The notes: generated from the sequence alone by a model not told the origin. A DNA stretch of 64,000 bases from Cerrena zonata (GCA_038087015.1 JASBNA010000006.1:806001-870000); one strand, 5' to 3'. Shown: positions 36,782 to 47,965, counted from the first letter of the stretch. Numbers and translations: made by a program.

Positions 36782-37466
36782 TTGATAGGTGACTGGATGT
36801 ATGTTGTCGTCGTGTTCAGAGAATCAGTACGCAGTATGATGGATGCTCGTTAAATATGCAGATCAACAGTTCCTAATCAGTTGATGGAGGGGTGATGGAT
36901 GGATTTGCAAACCTAGGTATGTTCCTGTAAGAGTTAAACTTAGTACCGGGAGGAGGGCTCGCATGCATTGACCAAACTCCACCTGTTACCCTCGACTTGA
37001 GTGTCAGCGTACAATTACTTACCGATAGAAACGAAGAAGGTGGTTTGTGTACAACGCAAAGGATAGTAAGATTATAATGGTTGGTGTCATTTATTCGTTC
37101 CGCGTGCGCAGCCAACGAACACTCTCCTCCTCGCCCCACAGTGTGCAAGATAAACACAGCAGTATGTAGCAGTTGATTGAGATTTACGTAGCGTGTTCGG
37201 GTGAATTTCTCTACTGTGGAGCGGGGGTGCATGTTGAGTTGCTTGCCGAGAAGAGAAGCCTGTTCCGGGCTTGAAACTCCGCCCTGTATAAGAAGCCGGG
37301 GTGTGTGGTGATGGGGTCTCCCTCTCAACGACTTCCCATAGCCCGTCAAGTGTCTTTTCCTTCACCGACGTCGCCTTTTCTCTCTTGCCCGTTACAAATA
37401 TCCTCCACACTCTCTTTCACATAACGCTCAGTACTACCCTTCAGTAACAAGTCGTCATCAACCAAA
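36782..37466. other. Intergenic with promoter of the surface-protein gene
   Basis: 0.7 kb. A TATA-like tgtataaga (37286-37294) lies about 175 bp before the start codon at 37467. Nothing else was recognised. Confidence 0.45.
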
Positions 37467-38468
37467 ATGAAGTTCCTCGCCATTGCCGCTGCTCTCGTCT
37501 CTGTCGTCCCCGCCTTGGCTCAAGACAAGTTGACCGTCAACACCATGTACGTTTGTTGCCCGCCGCTTCACTCTGTTGGCTCACCCGCTGATACCCGTTG
37601 ACACAGCTCTGGCATTGTCAATGTCGTGCGTACCTCTCGGATATAGCTGACTACGCTGTGTGATTAAATCGTCATTGTAGAGCCCATCCAGTTCACCTGG
37701 TCTGGAGGACAGGCCCCTTACTTCTTGTCCCTTATTCCCGGTATGTCCGATCATTCATTTCTCGGTATCTGTTGTATTGACCCGAATGCGTAGCTGGTCA
37801 GCCCTCCGCTGCTGCTGTAAGTACAACACCGCCTGTATTTGTTGAATTTCCTTGTCTGAGACACTTGCCACGTAGATCAAGCAATTCGACACTCAGCAGG
37901 GTACTTCCTTCACCTGGAATGTCGATCTCCCCGCTGGAAGCACCTTGTACGTAAAGCGAATTCCTAAGCGCGACATGACGCGCTAATAATGCTCTCTTTA
38001 GCTCTATCTCGTTGAAGGATAGCTTGGGTACCCAGGCCTTCTCTGATATCGAGACTGTCAACTCTGGCCCCGACTCTGCGTAAGATACCTTTTTTGATAC
38101 TCGCTTCTGAGCAACTTGTCTTACGTTTTGATAATAGCTGCTTGACTGCCTCTGCCTCTGTCTCAGAGACTGGCTCTTCCGGAAGTGTCGCTACGTGAGT
38201 GTATACCACTCTTGAGCGTTTATTCTTGATGCTTAATACCAATCTTATTAGCTCTGCTGGTGGTGCTAGCAGTGCTCCCGCTGCTTCAACCTCTGGATCC
38301 ACTGCCGCTTCGTCTGGTGCTAGCTCAGCTGGCTCGTCTGCCTCCCGCACTGCCTCGACCACCGCATCTGCCAGCGCCACCGCTCAGAACAACGGTGCTT
38401 TGGCCGTTGCTGCCAACACCTTTGGCATTGCCGGACTCATGGGCCTCGTTGGTGCTGCTTTGTTCTGA
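37467..38468 (+). CDS. Secreted Ser/Thr-rich, likely GPI-anchored wall protein (Kre9/Knh1 N-terminal domain)
   Basis: Cell-surface protein common in basidiomycetes. A signal peptide (MKFLAIAAALVSVVPALAQD) is followed by a compact beta-sandwich domain like the Kre9/Knh1 N-terminal domain: IQFTWSGGQAPYFLSLIPAG, then IKQFDTQQGTSFTWNVDLPA. A Ser/Ala/Thr tail follows that would be O-glycosylated. The end is hydrophobic (GIAGLMGLVGAALF), fitting a GPI-attachment signal. It has about eight short exons. The acceptor into the IQFTW exon must be the second AG of gtagag (37676-37681) to keep the frame. Role: probably wall or matrix structure; no enzyme motif. Confidence 0.85.
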
Positions 38469-38935
38469 ACAAATCAGACTAGCTAGATGTTGGTCATACT
38501 CACGTTATGTCACTCCTTACAACCCACTCCCCTACGGACGCTAGCTTAGGAACGTAGTCCTCGTTTTGTCGTGCCTCGGACCAAACATAGTATAACTTTT
38601 AGTTTCTCTTTTCGAACTCTTATGATTGTCACGACATGCATACATGATAGACAAGACCCTTGTATGTACGTTATCGACAATTTTCTACATTTTGTTACAT
38701 ATACTATTGCTTGAGCTCGAGTGTCAGACATCATGAATGAAAGCAAGCTTGAAGTGTACTCGGAGGCAGCTTGGCCAGGTACCACGGTCATGTGATATTT
38801 GTGCGTCTTTGCGGGATCCAGGCCCGAAGACGAGTTTTAGCAGGCCACGCGAGTTCACAGCGCAAAGAGGGTTATCTCTTTCCTCTCATTCAAGCTACCT
38901 TCCTCCACTCATCTCTATCATCTCGACGCGCAGAC
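38469..38935. other. Intergenic between surface protein and acidic repeat protein
   Basis: About 470 bp, serving as 3' end of one gene and promoter of the next; no distinct element recognised. Confidence 0.4.
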
Positions 38936-41900
38936 ATGTCAGCCGTCGAGGACATCGCTACTCCTGTCCTCGCACAGTCCGAAGACTCTATCACAGACCC
39001 AACACCCACTAAGCAAAACGGCGTCCATCAAGAGAATGGTATCGTGACCATTGAAGACACTCTCTCGCTTGGCAAAGCTGCAGACTCCGCCGTCGTGGAA
39101 GGCGGCGTTGCAGAGGAGGAATTGAAGAAGGAAGAAGAATCTGCCACGTCTGAGGTGGTGGAAGATACCGTCGTTGACGCGTCAAAAGAAGAAACAGTGC
39201 TCGATGCTGTAAAAGCAGAGGTATGTGGCTTTGTGCGGCTTTATCCTCTTTCAAAGGTGTTGCATTTACTCAACATTTACTTCTTGATAATTAAATAAAA
39301 TAGACTACGGATGAGGAGACACAGGAGGTGTCTGAGCCCATTGAGACTATTAAAGTCCTCGATGATGCCCAACCCGAAGAACCCGCTTTGGTTCTTGCTG
39401 AGAAGACCGAAGATGAACCAGCTGCTATCGCTGAGCCTCTCGCAACTGCTGAGAAGCCTGTCGATGTTGCACCATCAGTGCGTCAAATTCCTAACTAATA
39501 ATTCCCTACTCCCATTATTGGAAGTTGACTTATATGGGTTCTCTTCGTGCAGGACGAGGAGATACTAGTCACTGCGATATCAGAGACATCTGAGCCACTA
39601 GAGGCATCAAAGACTCCCGAGATTGAGACAACGACCGTGGAAAGTGGCGAACACGTTGCGTCTCTGGAAACACCTGCTGAATCCGTTCCCATTGCTGCTG
39701 AGGTTACCACCTCTGAGGAACCTGCTCCTGCTCCCGAAGCGCCCTCTGAAACTGAAGTGACAGAGGTCGCCAAGGACGCTGAGGAAGAACCTACCAGTGC
39801 TACTGCTGTTATCGTTGATACACCTGCCGTCAACGCTGAACCTACCGAACCCGTTGAAGCTGTTGAAGCTGCTGACGTTCCTCCCGCTACTGAGGAAATT
39901 ACCTCTGTGCCAGTTATCACTCAAGAAGACGTCCCTACTATCGATACTGTCGACTCCGTGGATGTGGTCGAACCTACCGTCAATGGCACGGATGCCACGC
40001 ATATCCACGTCGACGACCTGATTCATCTCAATACCAATTCCGCGGAAATTTGCTATCCTGAAAAGACCCCAAGTGAAAATGGGGATGTTGCTGAACCTGT
40101 TGTCGTCGAATCGACTACCGTTGATGTTCCCGAATTGGAAACAGAAACTGTAGATGAAGTCGTTGCGACTAAGGAATCTGAGGTTGAACCTGAGGTCCTG
40201 AAGGTTGAAGAGGAAACTGTTGCGGTCCCTGCTGAGACTGAGAAGGTCGAACAACCCAAGGCCGTTAAGGAGGAAGTTGCTCCGGTTGTCGCAGAAGAGC
40301 CCGTTGAGCCCGTCGTTGAAGCTGAAGTTCCTCCAGTCACGGAGGAGATCGCTGCTGCACCCGCTGTCACTGAGGAGGTACCTGAACCTGCTGAGGTCCA
40401 GGAGGAGGCCGCACCCGAACCAGTCGTCGAGACTGAAGAGCTCGCAAAGGTCGAAGAGGAGTCTGTTCCTGTTCCCCCAACCGAGGAGGTTCCAGAATCT
40501 GTACCTGTTACTGAACCTGTAGAACCTGAAGCTACTCAAGAGTCTGAACCTGCTCCTGTTACGGTAGAAGAACCTGCTGAAGCGGCCCCAGCTGAACCTG
40601 AGGTTTCCGAACCCGCTCCTGCTGCTGAAGAGCCCGAACCTGTTGTAGCTGTCGTCGAAGAACCCGTTGTTGAGGCTACCCCAGTGGAACCTGACGTCTC
40701 TGAGCCAGCGCCAGTCGAGCCCGTTGTCGAAGAGACTCGACCTGAACTCGAAGCTGAAACGGCTCCCGTCGAACCTGTAGCTATAGTCGAGGAAGTCAAG
40801 GTAGAAGAGTCCGTTATCGAGGAAGTTAAGGCAGAAGAGCCTGTCCTCGAGGCCGCTGTCGAAGAGACGAAGGTTGAGGAACCGGCACCTGTTGAACAGG
40901 TCGCTCCCGAGCCTGTTGTTGAAGTTGAAGACACCTCAGTTGCCGAGGAAGAAGCTGTTCCCGAACCAGTCGTCGATGAGACTCCTGCCGCAGAACCTGT
41001 TGTTGAGGAAGAGACTGTTGTCGAGGCCGTTAAGGTGGAAGAGCCAGTCGCAGAAGTTCCCGAGACCCAAGAGGAAGTCACTCCTGAGGTAATTGCTAGT
41101 ACCTATAAGCAAACTTATAAATCTAACATTTTGACAGGTTGAGGAGGCTTCCGCTGCCGCTCCTCAGGAAGTCGTCTCTGAGACCACTCAGGAGGTCGTT
41201 TTAGATGAGACCGCTCCTGTCAGTGAGGAAGTCGAGCAGGAGGATGTTGCACCTACAACAGATGCCGAGTTGGCTGCTACTGTAGAAGAGCCCGTTGTCG
41301 AAGCCGTTGTTGTCGAACCTGAGGTTCTGGTTGAGGAGAAGACGGAGGACGTCAGCGTCGAACCCACCGCTGATTTGAAGGTCAGAATTTTTTTCAAGCG
41401 TGTTGAGCACGTGTTGGGGTATATCGGTCTAATTTTTACCTCATAATGAATAGGACGAGCCTGAGGAGCACGTTGTTGTTCCTGAGTCCTCAGCCGAGGC
41501 GGAAGTGAAAGAAGTTCCTGTCGAGGATGCTCCCTCTGTTGAGCATGTGGAGGAAGATCCTCAGCCTGCGACTGCTGAGACCGTTCAGGAAGTCAATGAT
41601 GTCACCGAAGTAAGTTCATTAAACCTCTCTTGTCCTTTTCCAAAGGTTCTATCTGAGGTACATGTGCTGACCGTGCGTTTCTATTTTCAGGATACTACAC
41701 CTGTCGAAGTGGAGGAGGTTCAAGAACCTGTCGTCGAGACGTCAGATAACATTGCGGAAGAAGCGCCCATTGTCGCTGCTATTGCGGAGACAGAAATTGC
41801 TGAGCCTGTTGTGGAATCTGCTCCTGTTCCCGAGGAGCCCGTACCTGTCGCTCCTGAGGAAGTTGTTCCTGAAGCTGTCGAAGAGGTAGCAGAACCAGAA

Positions 41901-44652
41901 CCTGCTGCCTTGAAGTTTCCGAGCAACCTGACGAACTCGTCGTCGAGACCACAAAAGAAGTCCTTCCCGAGCCAACTGTTGCCGCCGAGGAAGTTCAAGA
42001 GGTAGTCGAAGCATCCGTCTCTGAAGAAGTCAAAGTCGACGATGAAGCGGCTGAAGCTAGCACGCCTGAGATTTCTGTCACACCTGACACCACGGCCGAG
42101 GATGAACCAGCACCTTCCACGCCTGCTGTCGTAGAAGCAGACCGACCCAAGTCGCCTTGGACTCCTTCGTATACCGTCACTGTGCAAGGAGCTGGTATCG
42201 TCGCTGAGGATGCCGAGGAAATACAAGAGCTTGAACAACTTCCTCCAGCTGAGGAGGTCAAGTCGGAAGAGCCTGCCGTGGTCGAGCCTGTTGAGACTGA
42301 AGTCCCTGCCATTCAGACTGAGGAGGCTCCTGCGGCGGAGACTGAGGTTTGTACATCTTACCTGCGTAACTTGTTCACGTTCTAATTATTTCTCTCTTTC
42401 TGATGTAGGAATCCACGAAGTCGACTTGGCCCGTTTCTTACTCCGTTAGCTCTCAGGGAGCTAGCCCACTTCATCAAGCTCAGGAAGTCAGCAACGCAGA
42501 GGTTGAACCAATCGAGGCATTGTCTGAGCCCGTTGAGACAGTTGTCGTGGAGGAGGAAACTCCTGCTGCACCTGCCGCTGAGCCTGTTGTCGAAACCGCA
42601 GTCGAGGTGGAAGAGCCGGTGGTTTCAGAACCCATTCCCGAGCCTGAGCCAGTCGCAGAAGAACCTACAGTTTCTGAATCCGTTGAAGTTGTAGAGCAAC
42701 CCGCTGAAGCTGTCGTTGAGGTAGGTTGTGTACCTTGGAACATTGGACTTCTTCTAACTTGATCATTTCTAGCCGGTCGTCGAAGTGGAGGATGTCGAAC
42801 CTGCACCTCCCGTTCCCAGCGTGCAAGTCGAAGCGGAGGTAGAAGTAAGTAATATTCCCATTCATGGACATGTGCAAAAAATTGACTTATTTGGGTGATT
42901 CTTCAGGACGAGGTCGTAGAGGAACCTACTGCACACACTGAAGCAAAGGATACGCTTCCAGAACGACCATGGACTCCTTCGTACTCGGTCAGCCGTCAAG
43001 GTACCAGCCCGCTTGCTTCTCCTCAAGTATTGGCTGCTGTGCCCACCACTGAGGAGATTCCCCCGATCGTCAATGTCTCCTCTTCTTTCATTGAGGAGCC
43101 AGCCGTTACTGAAGACGTCGTAAGTTTCACCCCTTCTACCTCTCAATTGCCGTATCACGAGTTCTCATTACATTACACAGGTTGAGCCCGAAGCTGAAAC
43201 ACCCGCCGTTCCCGAACTGCAAGTTGAGAACGAGCCTATCGAGGTGAGACGCAATGCCGAGTCTTTCTATAATCACACTAACGTAAATCAACTCTCTAGC
43301 CTGAGGCTGAGCCCGTCGCAGTAGACGAACCCGCTCCCGAGCGACCTTGGACCCCCTCATACTCTGTTCATCTTCAAGGAAGCAGCCCTCATGCATCGCC
43401 CAAGCCCGTCGAGGAGGAACTCAAGCCTGAAGAGTCAGTCACTCCACCCGAAAGGCCTTGGACACCCTCTTACTCTGTTACCCGACAAGGAACTAGCCCA
43501 CTTCAAACTCCTGTTGCGCTTGAGGATGTTCCCCCTGAAGTTGCCATCGTTGAGCCCTGAGGTAGTTTCTGAGCCTGAAACCGTGCCCGAGCCGGAGGTA
43601 CCTGTCGTCGAAGAGGCTGCTGCTAAGGAGGAGGAAGTTGAACCAACTCAACCTGAAGCTGAAGTTAAACCTGAAGAACCTGAACCTGAAGTTGAAGTTG
43701 CTGCTGTTCCTACCATCGAAATTCCCATTCCTGTAAGTATTTTCCTCAAGGCGATCGTAGTGCATGCTGATCTCGTTCCTCAGGCTGCTGATGAACCAGC
43801 CGTTCCCCCAAGTGAAGAGGCAGAACGGACCTGGACTCCCTCGTACTCTGTTATACAACAGGGTAACAGTCCATTGGGTACTCCAGCTGTCCAAGCAAAA
43901 GAGTTGGTTGATGATGAGGTACCGATCGCTGCTCCTGTCTTGAGCTCCGAGCCTGCTGTCATCGCAGAGGAACCCAAGGCTGACATTCCCTCAATCGCTG
44001 TTGAGACCAGCCCCGAGGAGGCTCCCGTACGTTTCACGCTTCTTTCATTATTTGCATTCACTTATGCTATTGCATATTTAGGCTGCTGCTACTGAGGCCG
44101 CAGAAGAGAGGCCAGAGCGACCATGGACACCCTCATACTCGGTCCACAGACAGGGATCTTCCACTAGCCTCCATACTGCTCTCTCGCAGGCTGCTGAGAC
44201 GCCCCTTGCTCTTAACGGCGATTCTAAGGACACTGAACCTTTCCCTACTTCCGACGACTCTGAGAAGCAGAAGATCTCTGCTAAGTAAGTAGTTCTTCGA
44301 AATGCGCTCGAGATTGGATACTAATATTAGATCGATTAGGCCTAGCTTGCCCCGCCTTGCCCCCCTCGATGAACTCGAACAAATCAACGCTACCTCCCCC
44401 GCCGAGATCGAGACCGTTTCCCCTTCAACGGCTCGTACCAGGCACGAGTCGACAACTTCGTCCCGCTTCTTCCCCGGAGGCTGGTTCTCTGGCCCTAAAA
44501 CAACCGATGAGCGAACTTCCCTCGACCATGCCTCGGGCGAGTTTACCAGGTTACCAGAACTTCCTGGCTCTCTTAACGTGCCTCTGAATACACCTATTGA
44601 GGGAGTTACTGAAGAGGACAAGAAGAAGGGCAAATGGTGTGTGATTATGTGA
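38936..44652 (+). CDS. Giant acidic Pro/Glu/Val-rich protein with seven WTPSYSV repeats and a C-terminal CaaX box
   Basis: Fourteen exons (38936-39220, 39304-39477, 39553-41088, 41138-41380, 41454-41609, 41691-42346, 42409-42720, 42773-42844, 42907-43119, 43181-43243, 43300-43732, 43784-44026, 44082-44284, 44340-44652) encode about 1,630 residues. It starts MSAVEDIATPVLAQSEDS. The first 1,000 residues are degenerate EEPVVE/PAPVEEP repeats, extremely acidic and surely disordered. From 42158 seven spaced copies of a (R)PWTPSYSVxxQGxSPL motif appear. The C-terminus becomes more normal (RFFPGGWFSGPKTTDERTS) and ends KKKGKWCVIM, a CaaX box favouring farnesylation, so membrane attachment is likely. 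Two frame breaks occur: one base seems missing near 41910 and one extra near 43555-43557 (or a 49-nt weak intron there). Function unknown. The coding strand is certain because introns and repeats agree; long antisense frames are composition artefacts. Confidence 0.85.
42158..44170 (+). repeat. Seven dispersed copies of the WTPSYSV-x-x-QG-x-SP coding motif
   Basis: Motif Trp codons start at 42158 (WTPSYTVTVQGAG), 42427 (WPVSYSVSSQGASPL), 42970 (WTPSYSVSRQGTSPL), 43348 (WTPSYSVHLQGSSPH), 43459 (WTPSYSVTRQGTSPL), 43832 (WTPSYSVIQQGNSPL) and 44124 (WTPSYSVHRQGSSTS). Most are preceded by ERP or ERT and separated by acidic linkers, with an intron between most copies. The tight conservation inside otherwise drifting sequence suggests a binding motif. 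Confidence 0.9.
44638..44652 (+). other. CaaX prenylation signal (CVIM) at the end of the acidic repeat protein
   Basis: The codons tgt gtg att atg followed by tga encode C-V-I-M at the extreme C-terminus after KKKGKW. Met in the last position favours farnesyltransferase, and the preceding Lys cluster would strengthen membrane binding. Confidence 0.8.
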
Positions 44653-45476
44653 AGGGATTGTGTAACCCTTCAGGTCGTACGATGCGACATGCATGCAGCG
44701 ACTTGATCTGGATGCATGGGTACATATGGTGGTTGTGGTAAAGCTAATCTACTGTGCTAACGAAACGAATTTATGATTCCATTATGATCTCTCCTTGCTT
44801 CTTGTTTCTATTTTGCTCCTTGGTTCCCCCATCAGTAGCTCTTTCTCCCTTCGTGTTCGCCGTTCCCCTCTTTTTCTTCCCACTTTCGCGTTTACTATAC
44901 CCTCATGCCTTTTCCATGTGGTGCTGATGCAAATCTTGCATACAATCTCCTAATCGCTATAGGTCTTACATCTCACAACAACCTCCACTCGAACTATCTG
45001 TCTATTTCACTCTCTGTCACATCTCCGCATTGTCCATTGTGTGATCCGGGCTTGGTTTCGTTCCATAGGTTCCATAGTTATCTACTACTCATTCCGAATC
45101 CAGTGTGTTTCAATTCAAATCCGATACGTTTTTCTCCCTCCCTTCCTTCTCTCCCGCCGGCATCTCTTGTCCGAAGCACATTCTCCGTGCCTCTGCCACC
45201 GATGCCCAGAATATCACCAATCCAGAAGCCCAGACAGACCAGCCATACATCATACATCATTCATCGTGAGTCTTCCCGTTCATATACCAATGTTGCTAAA
45301 CTTCTATGCAGCGTCTTTATGTAACGGAAATCAAAGAGACCAACGGTCTCGAACGCAAAGACCCTACCGCTACCTCCAAACCACAAGGTTTTCAAAAAGG
45401 TTGCACACAGTCGGTGTTGATTCGGCAAGTTTTGATCTTTCGAAGCCGGCCACATGAGGTCAGCTGTTCATGGCAC

Positions 45477-45711
45477 TCACTCTGTAATTCTTTCCAATTC
45501 CTCGAACCGCTTCTCGAGTTGCTTCACATCTTCGTGGTAGGTCATCGGAAGGTCATGAGCACTCAACTTTCCCTCATTAGCCCTGTCCGTTCTGTATTGC
45601 CCTTGCACCGAATCAGCCCGTCCCCTACGTCTAACGGTCATTAGACCCCGAATTCTTGTCATTCATGCTTGACTGGTCGTCCTCTGGGCCGGGTCTTTGC
45701 TCCACGTCCAT
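45477..45711 (-). CDS. Possible small coiled-coil protein gene
   Basis: A minus-strand open frame ends with a heptad-like segment (YHEDVKQLEKRFEELERITE) that looks like real coding sequence. Just after it a GTGAGT donor (ACAGA|GTGAGT) could continue to a further exon. Upstream, an ATG at 45711 opens MDVEQRPGPEDDQSSMNDKN in a frame offset by one from the coiled coil. Joining them needs an intron I cannot place, or a base error. Without a family match this stays tentative. Confidence 0.35.
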
Positions 45712-45758
45712 CTGGTTATGAAATCACTTTTGTGCTTACGGGCCTTGGTCTATTTTTC

Positions 45759-45766
45759 TATATAAT
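45759..45766 (+). promoter_or_regulatory. TATA box of the cerato-platanin gene
   Basis: tatataat, 125 bp before the start codon at 45891, compatible with a leader of about 100 nt. Strong TATA boxes are usual for highly expressed secreted-protein genes. Confidence 0.6.
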
Positions 45767-45890
45767 GAGACCCGTTTGACGGGGAGTAGTTTCTTCAGCA
45801 TTAAGCTACATCTCAAGCTTTGTTCTACTCCTCACTCCTCACAAACACTCCTCTTCCACATCCCGCTTTACTACTTTAACGCAAATCATC

Positions 45891-46372
45891 ATGAAGTTCG
45901 TCGCCATCTTCACTGCTCTCGCTGCCATCCCCGCCGCTTTCGCTGCTACCGTTAGTGTCTCGTTCGACCAGACATACGACACAGCCTCCAATTCTCTTGC
46001 CACCGTCGCATGCTCCGACGGTGCCAACGGCATGTTGACCAAAGGTTCGTTTTGCTCCGTACATTCATGTTAAATCCAACAACTAACCAATCCACACCCG
46101 AAATAGGTTTCACCACATTCGGATCCCTCCCTCACTTCCCCAACATTGGCGGCGCACCCGCCATCGGCGGCTGGAACTCGGCCAACTGCGGGACCTGCTG
46201 GCAACTGACATTCAACGGACGAAAGATCAACGTCCTTGCCATTGATGTCGGGTCCAGCGGGTTCAACATTGCTCTTGGTGCGATGAACACGTTGACGAAC
46301 GGACAGGCTATCCAGTTGGGCAGGATCAATGCCGATGCTGTCCAAGTTGCCAACTCGAACTGTGGTCTTTAA
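45891..46372 (+). CDS. Cerato-platanin family secreted protein
   Basis: Small secreted, cysteine-containing protein of the fungal cell surface; family members bind chitin oligomers, self-assemble at interfaces and can act as elicitors. Two exons (45891-46044, 46107-46372), 139 residues. A signal peptide ends near AIPAAFAATV. The mature start is VSVSFDQTYDTASNSLATVA, typical of the family. The conserved core reads IGGWNSANCGTCWQLTFNG then NVLAIDVGSSGFNIAL. It ends VANSNCGL. Four conserved Cys residues (VACSDG, NCGTC and SNCGL contexts) are present for two disulphides. The gene looks complete and functional. Confidence 0.95.
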
Positions 46373-46924
46373 GGTAGGTAAATGATACATTTTCAGTCCA
46401 TTATAGTTGGATACTGTGTCGCGATGAATAGTTCAGCTGATTCATTCGTTTGCAGCAAAAATCATATCCAGGTGTTTTAATGCGGCCTTACGAAGATTTC
46501 ACGATTTCATTCAAGGTTGTATGGTTTAATGAACACTTTGCATTGTACTCTTTTTCTCGGACATTTCTTGGGACATTTCTTGAAACACGGACTATACATA
46601 GTCACATTCTGATACATACCGCCATTTCTGGACAATCATGTACAAATTGGAGATCCATACTAGGTCGAAATACGAAGTGTTGGTTATTGTTGTTGTCATC
46701 TCGAGGCCAGCATGAATATGGACTTATGCCACTGTCTTGTGAGGAGGGACCATTATTTTTCTGTAGCTCGGAGTCGGTATTCGCCCAAAAAGAGAACAAT
46801 ACGTTGTGCCTCGAGCTAAGTGAGTTTAGGCTGCGAGATAGTGGCACGGTCAATTGACCACGCTCCACCGGAAAAGAAGAAAAACAGGCTAGAGAAAAGT
46901 ATACCCTTTCAGTCGGAATCTATA
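46373..46924. other. Intergenic 3' of cerato-platanin
   Basis: Likely 3' untranslated region, then unassigned sequence. A run aaaa (46895-46898), TTTT on the minus strand, can serve as Pol III terminator for the tRNA. Confidence 0.5.
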
Positions 46925-47004
46925 TCCTTCGAGCCGGGATCGAACCAGCGACCTCAAGATTATCCAGTTACAGTCTCGCGCTCTTCCAACTGAGCTATCG
47001 AAGG
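46925..47004 (-). tRNA. tRNA-Tyr (anticodon GTA) with a 7-nt intron
   Basis: The 80-nt cloverleaf is complete on the minus strand. The acceptor stem CCTTCGA pairs with TCGAAGG and the discriminator is A. The D stem is GCTC/GAGC and the T arm is GCTGG-TTCGATC-CCGGC. The anticodon stem CGAGA pairs with TCTTG (one G-T pair). The loop region CTGTAACTGGATAA is 14 nt, so it fits a 7-nt loop CTGTAAA with GTA anticodon after removal of a 7-nt intron (CTGGATA) at the usual 37/38 site. Eukaryotic tRNA-Tyr genes normally carry an intron there. A minus-strand TTTT lies about 27 nt downstream. Confidence 0.95.
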
Positions 47005-47536
47005 GATACACATATGCAATTCCCACTCACCATCACACGTTCCCAGGAAATTCGCACCGATCGGGATACTCCGAACTCTCCCCAACAAGTGAATGGGGGT
47101 TGACCATGAGACGGATGGTCATTCGTTCCATCATGTCGTTCCATATATACATCAGTTACCCGATCCATACAGTCCCCTCTCGATCGCCTGAGATGCCGCC
47201 TAGTGGCATGGACTGAATGTTGGTGTTGGGAATATTTGGAATTTATTTGTATGGTACTATGGTTTCTTAGCTCGAAATGGGCCCATTGCTACCTCGCATA
47301 ACTCATGATCACCCCCTACTCAACCCGCACTAGAGCGGTCTATTACCCTCATATCGAACCACTCTACCCCCTCGTTCAGACCCCCTTCCCGCTTTCCCTC
47401 ATAAACACCACGACTACTTACACGCCTGCACTCACCTCCCACTGTCGTATATATACTGCAACTGACACTGACCTCTTCGTCTCTCTAACATCTAACGTCT
47501 CATAGTCCTTTGCTTCTCACGTCTACTACACTTACT
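47005..47536. other. Intergenic between tRNA-Tyr and small mitochondrial-type protein
   Basis: About 530 bp, C/T-rich near the right end (leader-like), no feature recognised. Confidence 0.4.
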
Positions 47537-47965
47537 ATGTCGTCTACCATCCGTGCTTTGAGCAAACACACCCGCTCGCTCTCCCGCACTCTCCAAGCAC
47601 CTACCCTAAGCACCCAAATCCGCGCCTTCCACTCCCCATTCACTGTCCTCTCGCAATCACACTCACAATCATCCTCACTCGAGAGCCCACCTAATCCCGC
47701 CAACCACACCTCGATATACGAGAAACAACTCGAACACTCTTCTGACCCATTCCTCTCGGGCTCGGGACAACGTACTTACGTTGTATCTCAACCTGACCCT
47801 GCAAACACCCCATACGAGGTCCCGTCGGGCGCATATCCTACTTCTGCGCCGTATCAGAATTACGCTCCCGCTGAGCCTATTCGTCGGGACCCGAAGAGGG
47901 CGTCGTCTACGAGTTCGGCGTTTGCACACCCGTTCACTACTCGGGCTGTTCCTCAAAAAGAGTGA
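47537..47965 (+). CDS. Small conserved-looking protein with mitochondrial presequence, unknown function
   Basis: Single-exon gene of 142 residues. The start (MSSTIRALSKHTRSLSRTLQ...STQIRAFHSP) is rich in Arg, Ser and Thr without acidic residues, a classic mitochondrial targeting signal with a likely RAFHS cleavage region. The rest is hydrophilic, with YEKQLEHSSDPFLSGSGQRT and an end (SSTSSAFAHPFTTRAVPQKE) that resembles small uncharacterised basidiomycete mitochondrial proteins. The start was set at the second Met of the frame because it begins the presequence; a Leu-rich upstream extension lacks an ATG. Confidence 0.7.
   Translation: MSSTIRALSKHTRSLSRTLQAPTLSTQIRAFHSPFTVLSQSHSQSSSLESPPNPANHTSIYEKQLEHSSDPFLSGSGQRTYVVSQPDPANTPYEVPSGAYPTSAPYQNYAPAEPIRRDPKRASSTSSAFAHPFTTRAVPQKE

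Larger units (their letters stand above)
44653..45890. other. Intergenic with cerato-platanin promoter and a possible small minus-strand gene
   Basis: 1.2 kb. It contains the candidate gene at 45477-45711 and the TATA box at 45759-45766. The 44780-45200 part is pyrimidine-rich and shows nothing recognisable. Confidence 0.4.

Noticed and set aside
37540..37690. A further one-base frame break in the Kre9-like surface protein
   Set aside because: Using the second AG of gtagag as acceptor keeps the frame (ISGIVNV to PIQFTW), so no error is needed.
39607..40539. Long open frames on the minus strand opposite the acidic repeat gene (also 40536-41081, 41720-42238)
   Set aside because: They are shadows created by the GAA/GAG/GTT/CCT-rich codons of the sense gene. 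Their products are Ser/Thr/Gly or Phe/Asn/Arg low complexity, and they ignore the sense introns.
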